64,000 nt of DNA from Shewanella sp. UCD-KL21 (GTDB lineage: Bacteria > Pseudomonadota > Gammaproteobacteria > Enterobacterales > Shewanellaceae): assembly GCF_001957135.1 (NCBI RefSeq), contig NZ_MPHK01000015.1, positions 45,742 through 109,741 of the forward strand. The letters are read 5' to 3'. The translations under genes were made by a program, and so were the position numbers. Under the pieces are notes generated by a model. That model was not told the DNA's origin and did not search any database. It worked only from the letters and a program-made list of their open reading frames with translations. This document shows positions 9,497-19,300 of this stretch, piece after piece. Within the stretch, counting starts at the first letter, position 1. Each line of letters opens with the position of its first letter.

Positions 9497-9937
9497 CTAT
9501 CTAACTGTAGTATTATTAGCTGAAGCATGGGCAAAGACAATACGCGCACGTACTAAGTCGTAGCACCAGTTGTAGATAATGGCGTATATTAAGAAGAATA
9601 CGACCACGCTAATATTCATCAAAAATACTGTCCAGAAATCTAACTGCAATACCCACATCATAAAGGGCTGTGTGACAAACATGAGACCCAATTCAAAACC
9701 TAGGCCATGACCTAAGCGCATTTTAAAGGTGCGCTTAATTCGGTTATGACCAAATATATGGTCAAAGCCTAAGTTGTAAGCATAATTCCAGCACATTGCT
9801 ATGAGTGACAAACCAATCCCTAAGCCTGTGGCTGATTTGGGGTCTACATCAGTAAAAAAAGTTGCGGCGCCGATAACAAATACTAAGGCAATCGCTTCAA
9901 ATAATACGCTGTGAAAAATGCGTTCTTTGGTGTTCAT
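9497..9937 (-). CDS. PACE-family efflux transporter (AceI-like)
   Basis: A 146-residue protein made of two tandem BTP repeats with four membrane helices. PACE proteins expel biocides and polyamines; AceI of Acinetobacter exports chlorhexidine. MNTKERIFHSVLFE matches the family opening, and Glu14 corresponds to the conserved membrane glutamate. The second repeat shows the signature RTFKMRLGHGLGFELGLMF. The start at 9937 is preferred over a longer frame because GAGAG precedes it at good spacing and the family begins there. It is divergent from a LysR gene across 94 bp, the same arrangement as aceI and its activator aceR, so control by that regulator is likely. The actual substrate cannot be told from sequence. 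Confidence 0.9.
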   Translation of the reverse strand: MNTKERIFHSVLFEAIALVFVIGAATFFTDVDPKSATGLGIGLSLIAMCWNYAYNLGFDHIFGHNRIKRTFKMRLGHGLGFELGLMFVTQPFMMWVLQLDFWTVFLMNISVVVFFLIYAIIYNWCYDLVRARIVFAHASANNTTVR

Positions 9938-9977
9938 GGTTACTCTCATTACCGTTGTTGATTGTTTCTTGGTTGCT

Positions 9978-9992
9978 ATAATTATCAATTAT
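9978..9992. promoter_or_regulatory. Candidate LysR operator in the PACE/lysR intergenic region
   Basis: ATAATT-ATC-AATTAT is a perfect 6-bp inverted repeat spanning 15 bp, the size of LysR-type T-N11-A sites, placed between the two divergent starts. Because the region is AT-rich, chance is a real alternative. Confidence 0.4.
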
Positions 9993-10031
9993 TTAGAAAG
10001 AATATAGTTAGTTACTATCAGGAAAAGTGAT

Positions 10032-10910
10032 ATGTATAATTTAGAGCAGCTTAGAATGTTTGTTGAAACAGCGCAGTTGGGCTCATTTTCAGCCTGTGCC
10101 CGCCGCTTAGGTAAAGTGCAGTCGGCGGTAAGTCAGGGGATTGCTAATCTTGAAATTGAACTCAATACCACCTTGTTTGATCGCACCAGCCGTAAACCGT
10201 CTTTAACCGCTCATGGTGAAAGGTTGCTGCCTTTTGCTAAAGGGGTGTTACAGCAAACTTATGAGTTAGATTCAGTGACTCTTGCATTAAATTCATCTCA
10301 CGAAACTATGATAAAAATAGCGGTAGATGATGCACTGCTTCCTTTAGTTACAAGTGTTTTCGATGATTTTTCAAATCGTTTTCCTGCCACGATATTAGAA
10401 CTTTACGCGGTAGCAACGCCGGACGTATTAACCTTAGTTCATAGCGGGAGAGCAGATTTAGGCTTGATGTTTGCTAGTAGTGACTTTTCACAAGCGGTGG
10501 ATTTAGGTTGTATCGGTAGCTTACCCTTCAGTGGGGTGGTGAGCTCTACGCATCCATTGGCAACCTTGGATGTCGTCAGCGTGGCTGATTTAACCCCATA
10601 CCGTCAATTGTCTATTAAAGGTCTTGAAGGGGAGGTATTACCGCATTTCCCTAATATTTCTTCCCATGTTTGGTGGGGCAATAGCTTTAATGCTGTCAAT
10701 GCCATGGTAAAAGATGGGCTAGGCTGGAGCTACATTCCCGCCCATATGGCCGATCAATATCAACAACAAGGCAGTATGGTGCGAATGAATTTAAGTTTTG
10801 ATCATAAACCGTGGCGAGTACCAGTTGATCGGGTGATGGCAAAACAAAGCGCAAGAGGCCCAGCCTTGATGTGGCTGGCTGATGCGTTCGTGAACTTACT
10901 GGATGATTAA
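10032..10910 (+). CDS. LysR-family transcriptional regulator
   Basis: A 292-residue regulator. Residues 1-60 form the LysR winged helix-turn-helix (MYNLEQLRMFVETAQLGSFS, then ARRLGKVQSAVSQGIANLE, and LFDRTSRKPSLTAHGE). Residues 90-290 are the periplasmic-binding-like effector domain (IKIAVDDALLPLVTSV; GLMFASSDFS). It is divergent from the PACE efflux gene, which is its most probable target, as AceR is for aceI. The start ATG is preceded by AGGAAAAGTG. The inducer cannot be read from sequence. Its 3' end faces the TM2-domain gene across a shared hairpin. Confidence 0.9.
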   Translation: MYNLEQLRMFVETAQLGSFSACARRLGKVQSAVSQGIANLEIELNTTLFDRTSRKPSLTAHGERLLPFAKGVLQQTYELDSVTLALNSSHETMIKIAVDDALLPLVTSVFDDFSNRFPATILELYAVATPDVLTLVHSGRADLGLMFASSDFSQAVDLGCIGSLPFSGVVSSTHPLATLDVVSVADLTPYRQLSIKGLEGEVLPHFPNISSHVWWGNSFNAVNAMVKDGLGWSYIPAHMADQYQQQGSMVRMNLSFDHKPWRVPVDRVMAKQSARGPALMWLADAFVNLLDD

Positions 10911-10923
10911 AAACAGCAAAATT

Positions 10924-10957
10924 TGCAATAGGAAGTTACGTAAAACTTCCTATTGCA
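10924..10957. terminator. Bidirectional terminator-like hairpin
   Basis: A perfect 14-bp stem (TGCAATAGGAAGTT at 10924-10937 and its complement at 10944-10957) with a six-base loop, between the convergent lysR and TM2 genes. T tracts are poor on both sides. Confidence 0.6.
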
Positions 10958-10993
10958 TATGAAGGCTTAAGCGTTTTGATAAACAAGTTTTAG

Positions 10994-11338
10994 TTATGCT
11001 GAGTATTGATCAACTTTACGTGAGTAACGCTGCTGAAAACTAAATGGGCTCATTTTAATAGTACGAATCGCATCAACCCAGCCTGCTACCATAGGCACTA
11101 ATGTCCAGCTAAACAGCAAGTACAAGCTCCCTTTCAGGTACTGACCTAAATAGAATTTGTGCAAACCTAAGCCACCAAATAACACACTAAACCATATAGC
11201 AAGTTTTTGATTTTTGATGCGAACATCCGGGTCGACACCACCGAGGGCATCTAAGCCTAGCGCGGCATGACATTGTGGGCATGTCACTTGGTTAAGGTCG
11301 ATTTTTTGGCTGCACTGTGGGCAATTAATCTGTTGCAT
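10994..11338 (-). CDS. Zinc-ribbon TM2-domain membrane protein
   Basis: A 114-residue protein. The N-terminus has two CPxC knuckles (CPQCSQKI and CPQCHAAL), forming a small zinc ribbon. Residues 45-100 form a TM2 domain: a first helix WFSVLFGGLGLHKFYLGQY, with the family motif G-G-x-G-x-H-x-F-Y-x-G, and a second helix SLYLLFSWTLVPMVAGWVDAIR. The start at 11338 is chosen because GGAG lies six bases before this ATG, four codons inside the longer frame. TM2 proteins have no settled bacterial function. The gene is isolated and convergent with lysR, so no role is proposed. Confidence 0.85.
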   Translation of the reverse strand: MQQINCPQCSQKIDLNQVTCPQCHAALGLDALGGVDPDVRIKNQKLAIWFSVLFGGLGLHKFYLGQYLKGSLYLLFSWTLVPMVAGWVDAIRTIKMSPFSFQQRYSRKVDQYSA

Positions 11339-11972
11339 CGCAAACTCCAATAGTCAAATACGCTGATAAGGCATTATGGGTACAAGTGTGCGCTGAATAT
11401 AGGTGTGTAGTTCACAAAATTAAAATAAAGCGGCCGTAGCAAAGGGCACTAATTACATTCAATACTTGGAGCAAGAAATAAGCTCTTGATCATTTATAAC
11501 TAATTAAGCTACTCGTCTGAAGAGTTAACTTCGATATTTGCTTTAAGGAATACCCATGTGGTTACCGCAGCGCGAAGCTAACTAAGTTGAACCTGTGTTT
11601 GTGTTAATAGGGGATATTTACAGCCGCTGACGCCTTGCAAATCAGCTTAGCTGCAGGGCGTTTTCAATGAAAAAGCATCCAATGACGAGCGTTATATTGA
11701 TAAATGAATTCAGGGTTTAATTCAAACGGCCCCATTCATTAATCGTTACCACTTGCTGAGCTACATAATATTAACGCTTGATAACGTAAGCCCTCATCTG
11801 ATTGCTAGACGTTTAATTGTGTATCATTTTGTATTGCCAGCTAAAAATAGCTTTTTAATAGCTGAAACTTATTTATAAACTCAGTACACTCGATACATCT
11901 CAAGCTCTTTATTTAAATTTTATTGATGCGTTTTTTATACTAGGGTTTTGCTTACATAATGGATTACAAAAG
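11339..11972. other. Gene-free stretch before the TPR-GGDEF gene
   Basis: About 634 bases with frequent stops in all frames. No tRNA, strong palindrome, tandem repeat or protein remnant was recognised. The promoters of the TM2 gene and the TPR-GGDEF gene must lie at its ends. Confidence 0.45.
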
Positions 11973-13859
11973 TTGTCAAAGTTAGTGTCATTATGGATGT
12001 CAGCATTCATCCTACTTGTATTAAGCTGTGTCAGTCCTGCCGCTTTTAGTACCCAAGCTGAAAATGAAGCCCGCGCAGACGAAATCCTTTTGCAATTACT
12101 CGATGGCCTAATTCCTTTAGAGGATGATATCCAGCAGGCGATTATTGAGCTAAAAACATTAATTCACCCAAATGATGTCGTTAGACAAAAACGCTATGTT
12201 CGCACCTATTGCTGGTATCAGAAAAACACAAGCCCAGAGTTGATACAACAAGGCATCAACTACGCCAATAAGCAAATCATCCTTTATTCAGACCCATTCC
12301 CTTCAGAGATTTTAACCGATTTATACCTTTGTCGAGGCTGGTTTAAAGACATGGCTTCTGATACTGATGGTGCTTTTGTTGATATCAACAAAGGGATTGA
12401 ATATGCCTATAAAATAGATAACCCGCGCCTTATTGCTGATGGTCGTAACATTCGTGGCAGAATGTATTCGTTTAAAGGTAATTACACCGCAGCACTAGAA
12501 GATTTTATCACCGCACAGCAGCTTTACGAGTCATTAAACACCCCTTACTGGGAAGCGTATAATTTAAGTGATATTGCCAGAACTTACAGTCGCTTTGGCG
12601 ATCCGGCCTCCGCATTAAAGTATCAAATGAAGCTAGAGCAATATTATATTGATGCTGGGCAATTATTTAATGCCAATGACATTAATTATCAAATTGCCAT
12701 TTCATTTCATAAGCTTAAAAGGTATCAACAAGCCATTGAGCGATTTAAGAAAAGCCAACAATATTGGTTGGATGACGGTCATGAAATTAATGCTGAGTGG
12801 ATGTCTATTAAGGTGGCTAGCAGCATGATTAAGCTTGGGCAATTTGAACAAGCAAAAAAACGTTTATGGCATGCCCAACGTTATATTAATGACACCAGAC
12901 CTAATGTATTGGGAGATTTACATTTATACCTCGCGGAAGTGATGTTTCATGAAAATAACCTGCCACAGGCATTAATATGTTTGGCTGAAAGCAAACAAGC
13001 CTATGCCATCAGTCAAAATGATTTGGGTGCCAGTGCAAGCTTATTACTCACAAGTGAAGTACTCTCAGGGTTAAATCGCTGGCAGGAGGCATACCAAACC
13101 CAAGCTGATTATGTAGAGCTCCATCATCAAATGGATGAAAAGATCCTCGATGAACGTAATGCTGAGATGCAAGCACGTTTTGATACCGATAACATAAAAA
13201 CTGAAAATGAACTGTTAATTGAAGCTGCAGCAATCAAAGATGCACAATTTATTATTATGCAACGCAATGAAAGTATGCAAATTATCATTATTCTTTTAAG
13301 TTGTATTATTTTAGTTTTTGTGTCGATTTTTGCTTATAAACAGATCCTCAGAAAACGCACATTCAAGCGCCTTGCATTAACTGATGAATTAACAAATCTT
13401 GCCAATCGTCGTGACACCTATGAGCACGGCGACGACTTTTTAAAGCAAGCTGTTGAGGAAAACGAACCCTTTTCAGTTATCTCGTTTGATGCTGATCATT
13501 TCAAAAGAGTTAACGACTCCCTTGGTCATGAAACGGGCGATAAAGTGTTAGTTAAACTGGCCGATTTAGCCGCAAGTATGGTGCGTGAAACTGACTTAGT
13601 CGGTAGGGTTGGCGGCGAGGAGTTTTTGGTATTGTTACCTAATACCACTAAAGCTACTGCGATACTCATTGCCCAGCGCTTAATTACGATTGTCGATCAT
13701 TATGATTGGTCAATTATTGCCCCCGATTTAAGGCAAACAGTCAGTGCTGGGGTGGCCTCTTTTACCAATGAGCAATCATTGGCCCCTTTGTTACTTAAAG
13801 CAGATGAAGCACTCTATTTAGCCAAATCAGCAGGCAGAAATTGCGTAAAATCGGTTTGA
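11973..13859 (+). CDS. Secreted-TPR, membrane-anchored GGDEF diguanylate cyclase
   Basis: A 628-residue protein starting at TTG 11973, with ATG 11997 as alternative (either gives a signal sequence ending near SPAAFS). Residues 35-400 are helical TPR-type repeats, probably periplasmic (GNYTAALEDFITAQQLYESL, RYQQAIERFKKSQQYW). A single membrane helix (IIIILLSCIILVFVSIFAY) near residue 435 leads to a cytoplasmic GGDEF domain with TDELTNLANRRD, FDADHFKRVND and RVGGEEF. RETD lies five residues before GGEEF, an intact inhibitory I-site, unlike the other GGDEF protein in this window. The layout suggests a ligand-sensing or protein-sensing cyclase that makes cyclic di-GMP. It has no operon partners. 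The repeat cluster begins 22 bases after the stop. Confidence 0.9.
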   Translation: MSKLVSLWMSAFILLVLSCVSPAAFSTQAENEARADEILLQLLDGLIPLEDDIQQAIIELKTLIHPNDVVRQKRYVRTYCWYQKNTSPELIQQGINYANKQIILYSDPFPSEILTDLYLCRGWFKDMASDTDGAFVDINKGIEYAYKIDNPRLIADGRNIRGRMYSFKGNYTAALEDFITAQQLYESLNTPYWEAYNLSDIARTYSRFGDPASALKYQMKLEQYYIDAGQLFNANDINYQIAISFHKLKRYQQAIERFKKSQQYWLDDGHEINAEWMSIKVASSMIKLGQFEQAKKRLWHAQRYINDTRPNVLGDLHLYLAEVMFHENNLPQALICLAESKQAYAISQNDLGASASLLLTSEVLSGLNRWQEAYQTQADYVELHHQMDEKILDERNAEMQARFDTDNIKTENELLIEAAAIKDAQFIIMQRNESMQIIIILLSCIILVFVSIFAYKQILRKRTFKRLALTDELTNLANRRDTYEHGDDFLKQAVEENEPFSVISFDADHFKRVNDSLGHETGDKVLVKLADLAASMVRETDLVGRVGGEEFLVLLPNTTKATAILIAQRLITIVDHYDWSIIAPDLRQTVSAGVASFTNEQSLAPLLLKADEALYLAKSAGRNCVKSV

Positions 13860-13880
13860 TGTGTAACCCGCCCATAAAAT

Positions 13881-14130
13881 CAGTGTATTTTGAAAATAGC
13901 TAACGCTTTCGATGGGGCATCCATGCCCCGCTAAATATGGCCTTACGGCCAAGGTAAGTCGTGGCGCTTCGCCCACACCCGAGTTAAGGGGGAAAGCGCT
14001 TGTCCCCCTTAACAATCCCGCAGCGCCCCGGCGAAGTTGTTATCCTCAGTGTATTTCGAAAATAGCTAACGCTTCCGATGGGGCATCCATGCCCCGCGAA
14101 AGCTAACCTGACATCCATGTCAGGTTTACG
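13881..14130. repeat. Cluster of palindromic dispersed-type repeats
   Basis: Two 51-bp direct repeats (13881-13931 and 14047-14097) differ at only two positions. Each carries the palindrome GGGGCATCCATGCCCC. Between them lie a TGGCC/GGCCA hairpin and a perfect 10-bp hairpin (GTTAAGGGGG at 13983 with its complement ending at 14013). After the second copy comes ACCTGACA-TCCA-TGTCAGGT. Short open frames crossing the region look like artefacts of the GC-rich repeats. The structure resembles REP-type intergenic elements; whether it occurs elsewhere in the genome cannot be seen here. Confidence 0.75.
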
Positions 14131-14313
14131 CTATTTATCTGCATACACATCGGCAACTTCCAACGGGGAATGATCCAGCGTCTGACTTCATTTGGGTTTA
14201 TGGAATTAAGCCCTATTTAATTGATTAAACAATAAGTTTACTAGTGAGAACTGATTGTTTAAATTAGTCAGCACTTAATCAAAACTAAGTTAATACATTA
14301 ATTAGGAACAGTT

Positions 14314-15003
14314 ATGCTAAAAGGATTTAAAATGCCAGTATTTGCACTGGCAATATTTATATGTGTACAAGCCCCTGTAATCGCGCAGGTTACTGAAAAG
14401 TGTGATGTGAGAGTAAATGGTAATGTCCCAGAAAATATACCACTGAACAACGTTTACTTAAGAACATATAACAAAAGTACTGCGATTAAGAAACGTCAGT
14501 TTTCTTTTTGCTTTAACAAGCAAGATCTAGAAGTAACTGGTACATTTATTCCGAATAGAACTGTTTCGTTAAGTAATAAAATAGACGGAATGCCAAAGGG
14601 TATTTATAGCGCGAGTTTGTTTGTTCAAACCAAGGAGGTTGAGCTAAATGATATTACAGGTATGGCAACAAGAGCCTGTAATTTGCGTTGTAACTATTAT
14701 TTATACCAAAAGATGCTGGCAAAAGAAGAAATTGCTGCTGCAGCTAAAACCTACCCAAAACAACGAGAAAAGCTCGCTGCTGATGACTGGGATGCAATAG
14801 TAAAGCTCAATAGCAAACAGTCAGATAAACTCAATAAAGTGTATAGTGAAATGGCCTCTGTTCAGACAATTGATGTTGAAAATAACCCCATTGACTCACC
14901 AGGTCCCTATTCCGGTGCGAACTTTAAATTCCTTCAAGAAAACTCCACAAAATTAACCTTTTTCAAAAAACTTCGGGAAAGTCAATCCGAAAAGCACAGC
15001 TAG
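14314..15003 (+). CDS. Secreted protein of unknown function, probable 5' part of a frameshifted gene
   Basis: A 229-residue frame with a signal peptide (MPVFALAIFICVQAPVIAQ, reached from either the first ATG or the Met at residue 7). The mature part begins VTEKCDVRVNGNVPEN and has several cysteines (CNLRCNYYLYQ), then a charged helical stretch. I do not recognise a family. The frame ends at a TAG at 15001. The -1 frame is open from 14928 and continues without a stop to 15617, so the last residues here (about from TFFKKL on) are probably not the native C-terminus. A one-base insertion, perhaps in the T5 or A6 runs near 14960-14970, would explain the break. The native protein would be roughly 430 residues. 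Confidence 0.6.
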   Translation: MLKGFKMPVFALAIFICVQAPVIAQVTEKCDVRVNGNVPENIPLNNVYLRTYNKSTAIKKRQFSFCFNKQDLEVTGTFIPNRTVSLSNKIDGMPKGIYSASLFVQTKEVELNDITGMATRACNLRCNYYLYQKMLAKEEIAAAAKTYPKQREKLAADDWDAIVKLNSKQSDKLNKVYSEMASVQTIDVENNPIDSPGPYSGANFKFLQENSTKLTFFKKLRESQSEKHS

Positions 15004-15092
15004 AACCTCAGCAGCTAGAAGCATTTGCCAAAGCCAATAGCAATGAATTCGATGAATTACATAGAACAGCTAAAAGGAGTTGGGAAGAACAA

Positions 15093-15617
15093 GTGGTTGT
15101 TATTAATCAATTGGTCAGCAAGCTTAAGAACGATGCAACGGAAATTAGCATTACTGTAGCAAATATACTTGAACAAACTCGTGATAATGCTGAGCTGTAT
15201 TATGAAGCGTATCTTTCTAACGAGAACAAAACCCCATTCCCTCGATTAAATAATACCGAACAATCATTTGAGTTATTGCTGGCTAATTGGAGTATTTCTG
15301 CGTATTTATCTCATGCTGATAAATCAACATTCTCGACACTATTCACCGAACGATTTAAAGCAAATGAAGCTGTGAATATGGACAGGGCTACCGATGCAGC
15401 TTTAAGTCAGTTAATCTACATGCCAGCCTACTTTGCAATGATGGATATTACAAAGGGGTATGAAAACATCCAGCGAGCATATAGCGGTTTACTGCCTAAT
15501 TCTAAGCATGAATACCAGTTTAGCGACGCATTACATTCTATTAATTTCAAATATGAAAAAGGTGCTTGGCGACTAGATAAGGTTTCGCAAGTGGCGATAA
15601 ATCATTATGAGCAATAA
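15093..15617 (+). CDS. Probable 3' part of the frameshifted secreted protein gene
   Basis: A 174-residue frame if started at GTG 15093, but the frame is open from 14928 and reads KAQLEPQQLEAFAKANSNEF before that GTG. The only Shine-Dalgarno-like AGGAG ends too far (about 13 bases) upstream of the GTG, so independent translation is doubtful. The protein is helical and polar (VVVINQLVSKLKNDATEISI, then ISAYLSHADKSTFSTLF), with no membrane segment and no recognised domain. Read as a continuation of the upstream frame it would be the C-terminal half of a secreted protein of unknown function. It is less likely to be a separate cytosolic protein. Confidence 0.55.
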   Translation: MVVINQLVSKLKNDATEISITVANILEQTRDNAELYYEAYLSNENKTPFPRLNNTEQSFELLLANWSISAYLSHADKSTFSTLFTERFKANEAVNMDRATDAALSQLIYMPAYFAMMDITKGYENIQRAYSGLLPNSKHEYQFSDALHSINFKYEKGAWRLDKVSQVAINHYEQ

Positions 15618-15821
15618 AACTTTTTAACGCAGTTGTTGAGTGGGCTGTAACATTACAGCTCATTTACTTAAAATAGAGTAGGAAGGCTAGTTTGATTATG
15701 TTTATAGCCCAACCATTAATTAAATGGGAATAGAATAATTTTTTATACGTAACGACCAAACTCCGCCGCAATCTCCAATACCCCCATTCCAAGTTGCTGA
15801 AATACGCAGATGAAAATTGTA

Positions 15822-15875
15822 TAGCCATCATGGATGATGGCTAAGACTAAGACTAAGACTAAGACTAAGACTAAG
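15822..15875. repeat. Palindrome joined to a CTAAGA hexanucleotide tract
   Basis: A perfect palindrome (TAGCCATCAT-GG-ATGATGGCTA, 15822-15843) runs directly into 5.8 copies of CTAAGA (15841-15875). It is noncoding in all frames. The tract is a simple-sequence repeat likely to vary in length by slippage. Confidence 0.85.
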
Positions 15876-15949
15876 GGTACATGGTCGCTATTTAGCATCT
15901 ATGCTATCGCGACATGAGTAAATCCATTTACTTTCGACTCCCGTCTGAG

Positions 15950-16216
15950 CCGTTAGGTCTTATTTTTGAACATGAAGATCATAAGTTGGTCAGAGTTAAA
16001 TTTTTCGTCGCCACAAATAAACCCAAATCGAAGAGATAGAATATCAGGTGTAAGCGCGGCTGTGACCGTCCATGACATGGACGTCATGGCCGAGCTTTCA
16101 GGGATGAACTTGCAGCGTGTCACAGCTGTGCTTGCACGAAGGCCTGCGGCAGGCAATTGATAACCATGAAGGTGCGACTTTAGAATATTAGCCGATATCT
16201 CAAAGGCTAAACGTTA
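15950..16216. repeat. Possible dispersed repeat or MITE-like element
   Basis: This segment is more GC-rich and palindromic than its surroundings: CGTCCATG-A-CATGGACG at 16067-16083, GTCACAGCTGTG near 16118, GCCTGC-G-GCAGGC at 16142-16154, and TTAGCC/GGCTAA near 16189-16210. GTTAGG occurs near both edges. Short frames through it do not look like proteins. This is inference from structure; repeat status needs genome-wide comparison. Confidence 0.4.
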
Positions 16217-16222
16217 GGCATA

Positions 16223-16250
16223 AAAAATGTGGCTCATAGGCCACATTTTT
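16223..16250. terminator. Bidirectional intrinsic terminator downstream of metH
   Basis: AAAAATGTGG (16223-16232) and CCACATTTTT (16241-16250) form a perfect 10-bp stem with an eight-base loop, with T-rich arms on both strands. It lies 60 bases past the metH stop on the minus strand. Confidence 0.8.
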
Positions 16251-16310
16251 AATCCAAACGAAGTTTGGAAACAATCAAAGAGTAACCTTATGATTACTCT
16301 GGATCACTCT

Positions 16311-19300
16311 CTATTCAACATCATAATCCAACACTGGTGCCAACCACTTCTCCGCTTCTGCCACGCTCATGCCTTTACGTTCGGCATAATCCTCAACTTG
16401 ATCTTTACCAATATTGGTCACCCCAAAGTAACGTGATTTAGGGTGGGCAAAGTACCAGCCTGATACTGCGGCGGTTGGGAACATGGCGAAGCTTTCGGTG
16501 ATATTAAGGTCGATAGTTTCATCGGGTTTAAGTAAATCCCACAATAAGCCTTTTTCAGTATGATCAGGACAAGCGGGGTAACCTGGCGCTGGGCGAATAC
16601 CTTTGTACTTTTCGCGGATCAGTGACTCGTTATCAAGTGCTTCATCGGCAACGTAACCCCAAAACTCTTTACGTACGCGTTCATGCATACGCTCGGCAAA
16701 GGCTTCAGCTAAACGGTCTGCTAGACACTTAACCATAATGGCGTTGTAGTCATCGTGATTGGCTTCAAAGCGCGCAACATGTTCATCAATGCCGTGACCT
16801 GTGGTAACCGCAAAGCCGCCCATGTAATCGGCGACGCCTGAATCTTTTGGCGCGACAAAATCAGATAAGCAGAAGTTGTCATTGCCGACGCGCTCAAGCT
16901 GCATCCGCAGATGATGAGTGGTCATTTCAACTTCGGTTCTTGATTCATCGGTATACAATTCAATATCGTCATGGTTAACGCTATTGGCTGGAAATAACCC
17001 AATTACCGCTTTGGCAGTTAACCATTTTTCTTTGATGATGGTGGCCAGCATGGCTTTACCATCTTCATAGAGTTTGCTGGCCTCAACGCCGACTACCTTG
17101 TCGGTTAAAATATCCGGGAAGCGGCCGTGTAGCTCCCAGCTTCTGAAAAACGGCGTCCAATCGATTCGTTCAACTAAGTCTGCTAATGGGTAATCATCAA
17201 AGACTTGGCGACCGAGTTTGTTGGGTTTAAATGGGCTGTAGTTGTCCCAGTCGTGTTGGCAACGATTTTCGCGCGCAGCGGCAATGGACACTATGGTTTT
17301 GCGCTTAGTTTGCGATAAACGTTTTTCACGCATCATGGCGTATTCGTCATAGGCGGCATCAATGGTTGGCTGGCGGGTGTCATTGTTAATTAGCTTTGAC
17401 ACCATAGGCACGGCGCGTGAAGCATCTGCAATATAAATCGCCCCTGTTGGTGCATGGGGGGCAATTTTCACTGCGGTATGAATTTTTGAACAGGTTGCGC
17501 CGCCAATAATTGATGGAATGGTTAAACCGGCTTTATGAAAAGCTTTAACGTTATGCACCATTTCATCAAGGCTTGGGGTAATCAGCCCTGACATGCCAAT
17601 AATATCAACGTTTTCAGCTACGGCGACTTCAATGATTTTATCTACTGGCACCATCACGCCTAAATCAATCACTTCGTAGCCATTACAGGCCAGTACCACG
17701 CCGACAATGTTTTTGCCAATGTCATGGACGTCACCTTTTACCGTGACCATTAAGATTTTGCCGTTTGACTGACCTTCGACTTTTTCTGCTTCAATGTATG
17801 GGTTTAAATAAGCCACTGCTTTTTTCATTACCCGCGCGGATTTAACCACTTGGGGCAAAAACATTTTACCAGCGCCAAATAAGTCACCCACCACATTCAT
17901 GCCATCCATTAATGGCCCTTCAATCACATCTAATGGGCGGCTGGCTTGCTGGCGGGCTTCTTCGGTGTCTTGGTCAATAAATTCAGTGATACCTTTAACG
18001 AGCGCATGGGATAAACGCTCATTTACAGGCAGGCTTCGCCAAGCTAAGTCTTCTTTTTTAGCCACTTGTTTGCCGTCACCACGAAAACGCTCTGCAACAT
18101 CCAGTAGTTGCTCGGTATTGCTTGAGTCAGCCACAGGGCAAGGCAGGTTTTGCACCACGTTTTCGACTTTGTCTTTTAGCTCTGGGTCAATATCATCGTA
18201 AATGGCAAGTTGGCCAGCGTTAACAATGCCCATGTCCATACCTGCTTGAATCGCATGGTATAAAAACACCGCATGGATGGCTTCACGCACTGGGTTGTTA
18301 CCCCGAAACGAGAACGACACGTTTGATACACCGCCTGAGATCATCGCATAGGGCAGAGTGGCTTTAATGTCTTTTATTGACTCGATAAAGTCGACCGCGT
18401 AGTTGTCGTGCTCGTCTATACCGGTGGCAATAGCAAAAATGTTAGGGTCGAAAATAATGTCTTCTGGCGGGAAGCCCACCACATCAACTAATACGCGGTA
18501 TGCGCGGGTACAAATTTCAGTTTTGCGGGCACGGGTATCGGCTTGGCCGTCTTCATCAAAGGCCATCACAATGGCAGCAGCGCCGTAGCGTTTCACTAAG
18601 GTGGCTTGCTTGATAAAGGCTGCTTCGCCTTCTTTCATCGAAATAGAGTTAACGATGGACTTACCTTGTACGCATTTAAGGCCGGCTTCAATTACGTCCC
18701 ATTTCGATGAGTCGATCATGATGGGGACGCGAGAGATATCAGGCTCTGAGGCGATTAAGTTTAAAAACTTCTTCATCGACTCGGCGCCATCGAGCATGCC
18801 TTCATCCATGTTGACATCGATGATTTGCGCGCCGTTTTCAACTTGCTCGCGCACCACATCTAAGGCTTCTTCAAACTTTTCTTCTTTGATTAAGCGCAGG
18901 AACTTGGCCGAGCCGGTTACATTGGCACGTTCGCCGACGTTCACAAACAGGGAGTTGCCATCAATGGTAAGTGGCTCAAGCCCAGACAGACGACAAGCGA
19001 CGGGAATGTCTGGAATAAGGCGGGCATCATGGTTAATGACGGCGTCACGTATGGCGCTAATGTGCGCTGGGGTGCTACCACAGCAGCCGCCAACAATGTT
19101 AAGCATGCCTTCTTCGGCCCAGTCAGTTATGACTTCGGCCATTTCTTCTGGGGTTTCGTCATAGCCACCAAATTCGTTTGGCAGGCCCGCGTTAGGGTGA
19201 GCGGAGACAAAACATTCTGCAATACGGGATAACTCTTCAACGTAGGGCCGCAGCTCTTTTGGCCCTAAAGCGCAGTTAAGGCCGATTGATAATGGCTTAA

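Noticed and set aside
13912..14106. 64- and 62-residue frames through the repeat cluster
   Set aside because: They derive from palindromic GC-rich repeats, and both strands give similar pseudo-proteins.
14960..14972. Programmed -1 frameshift site
   Set aside because: The sequence is C-AAA-AAA, not a standard X-XXY-YYZ heptamer, and no stimulatory structure was recognised; a simple mutation is more likely.
15950..16216. GTTAGGT/GTTAGGC near both edges as integron attC sites
   Set aside because: The matching inverse core (RYYYAAC) and paired L boxes could not be found at the right distance, and no integrase or cassette genes are in view.
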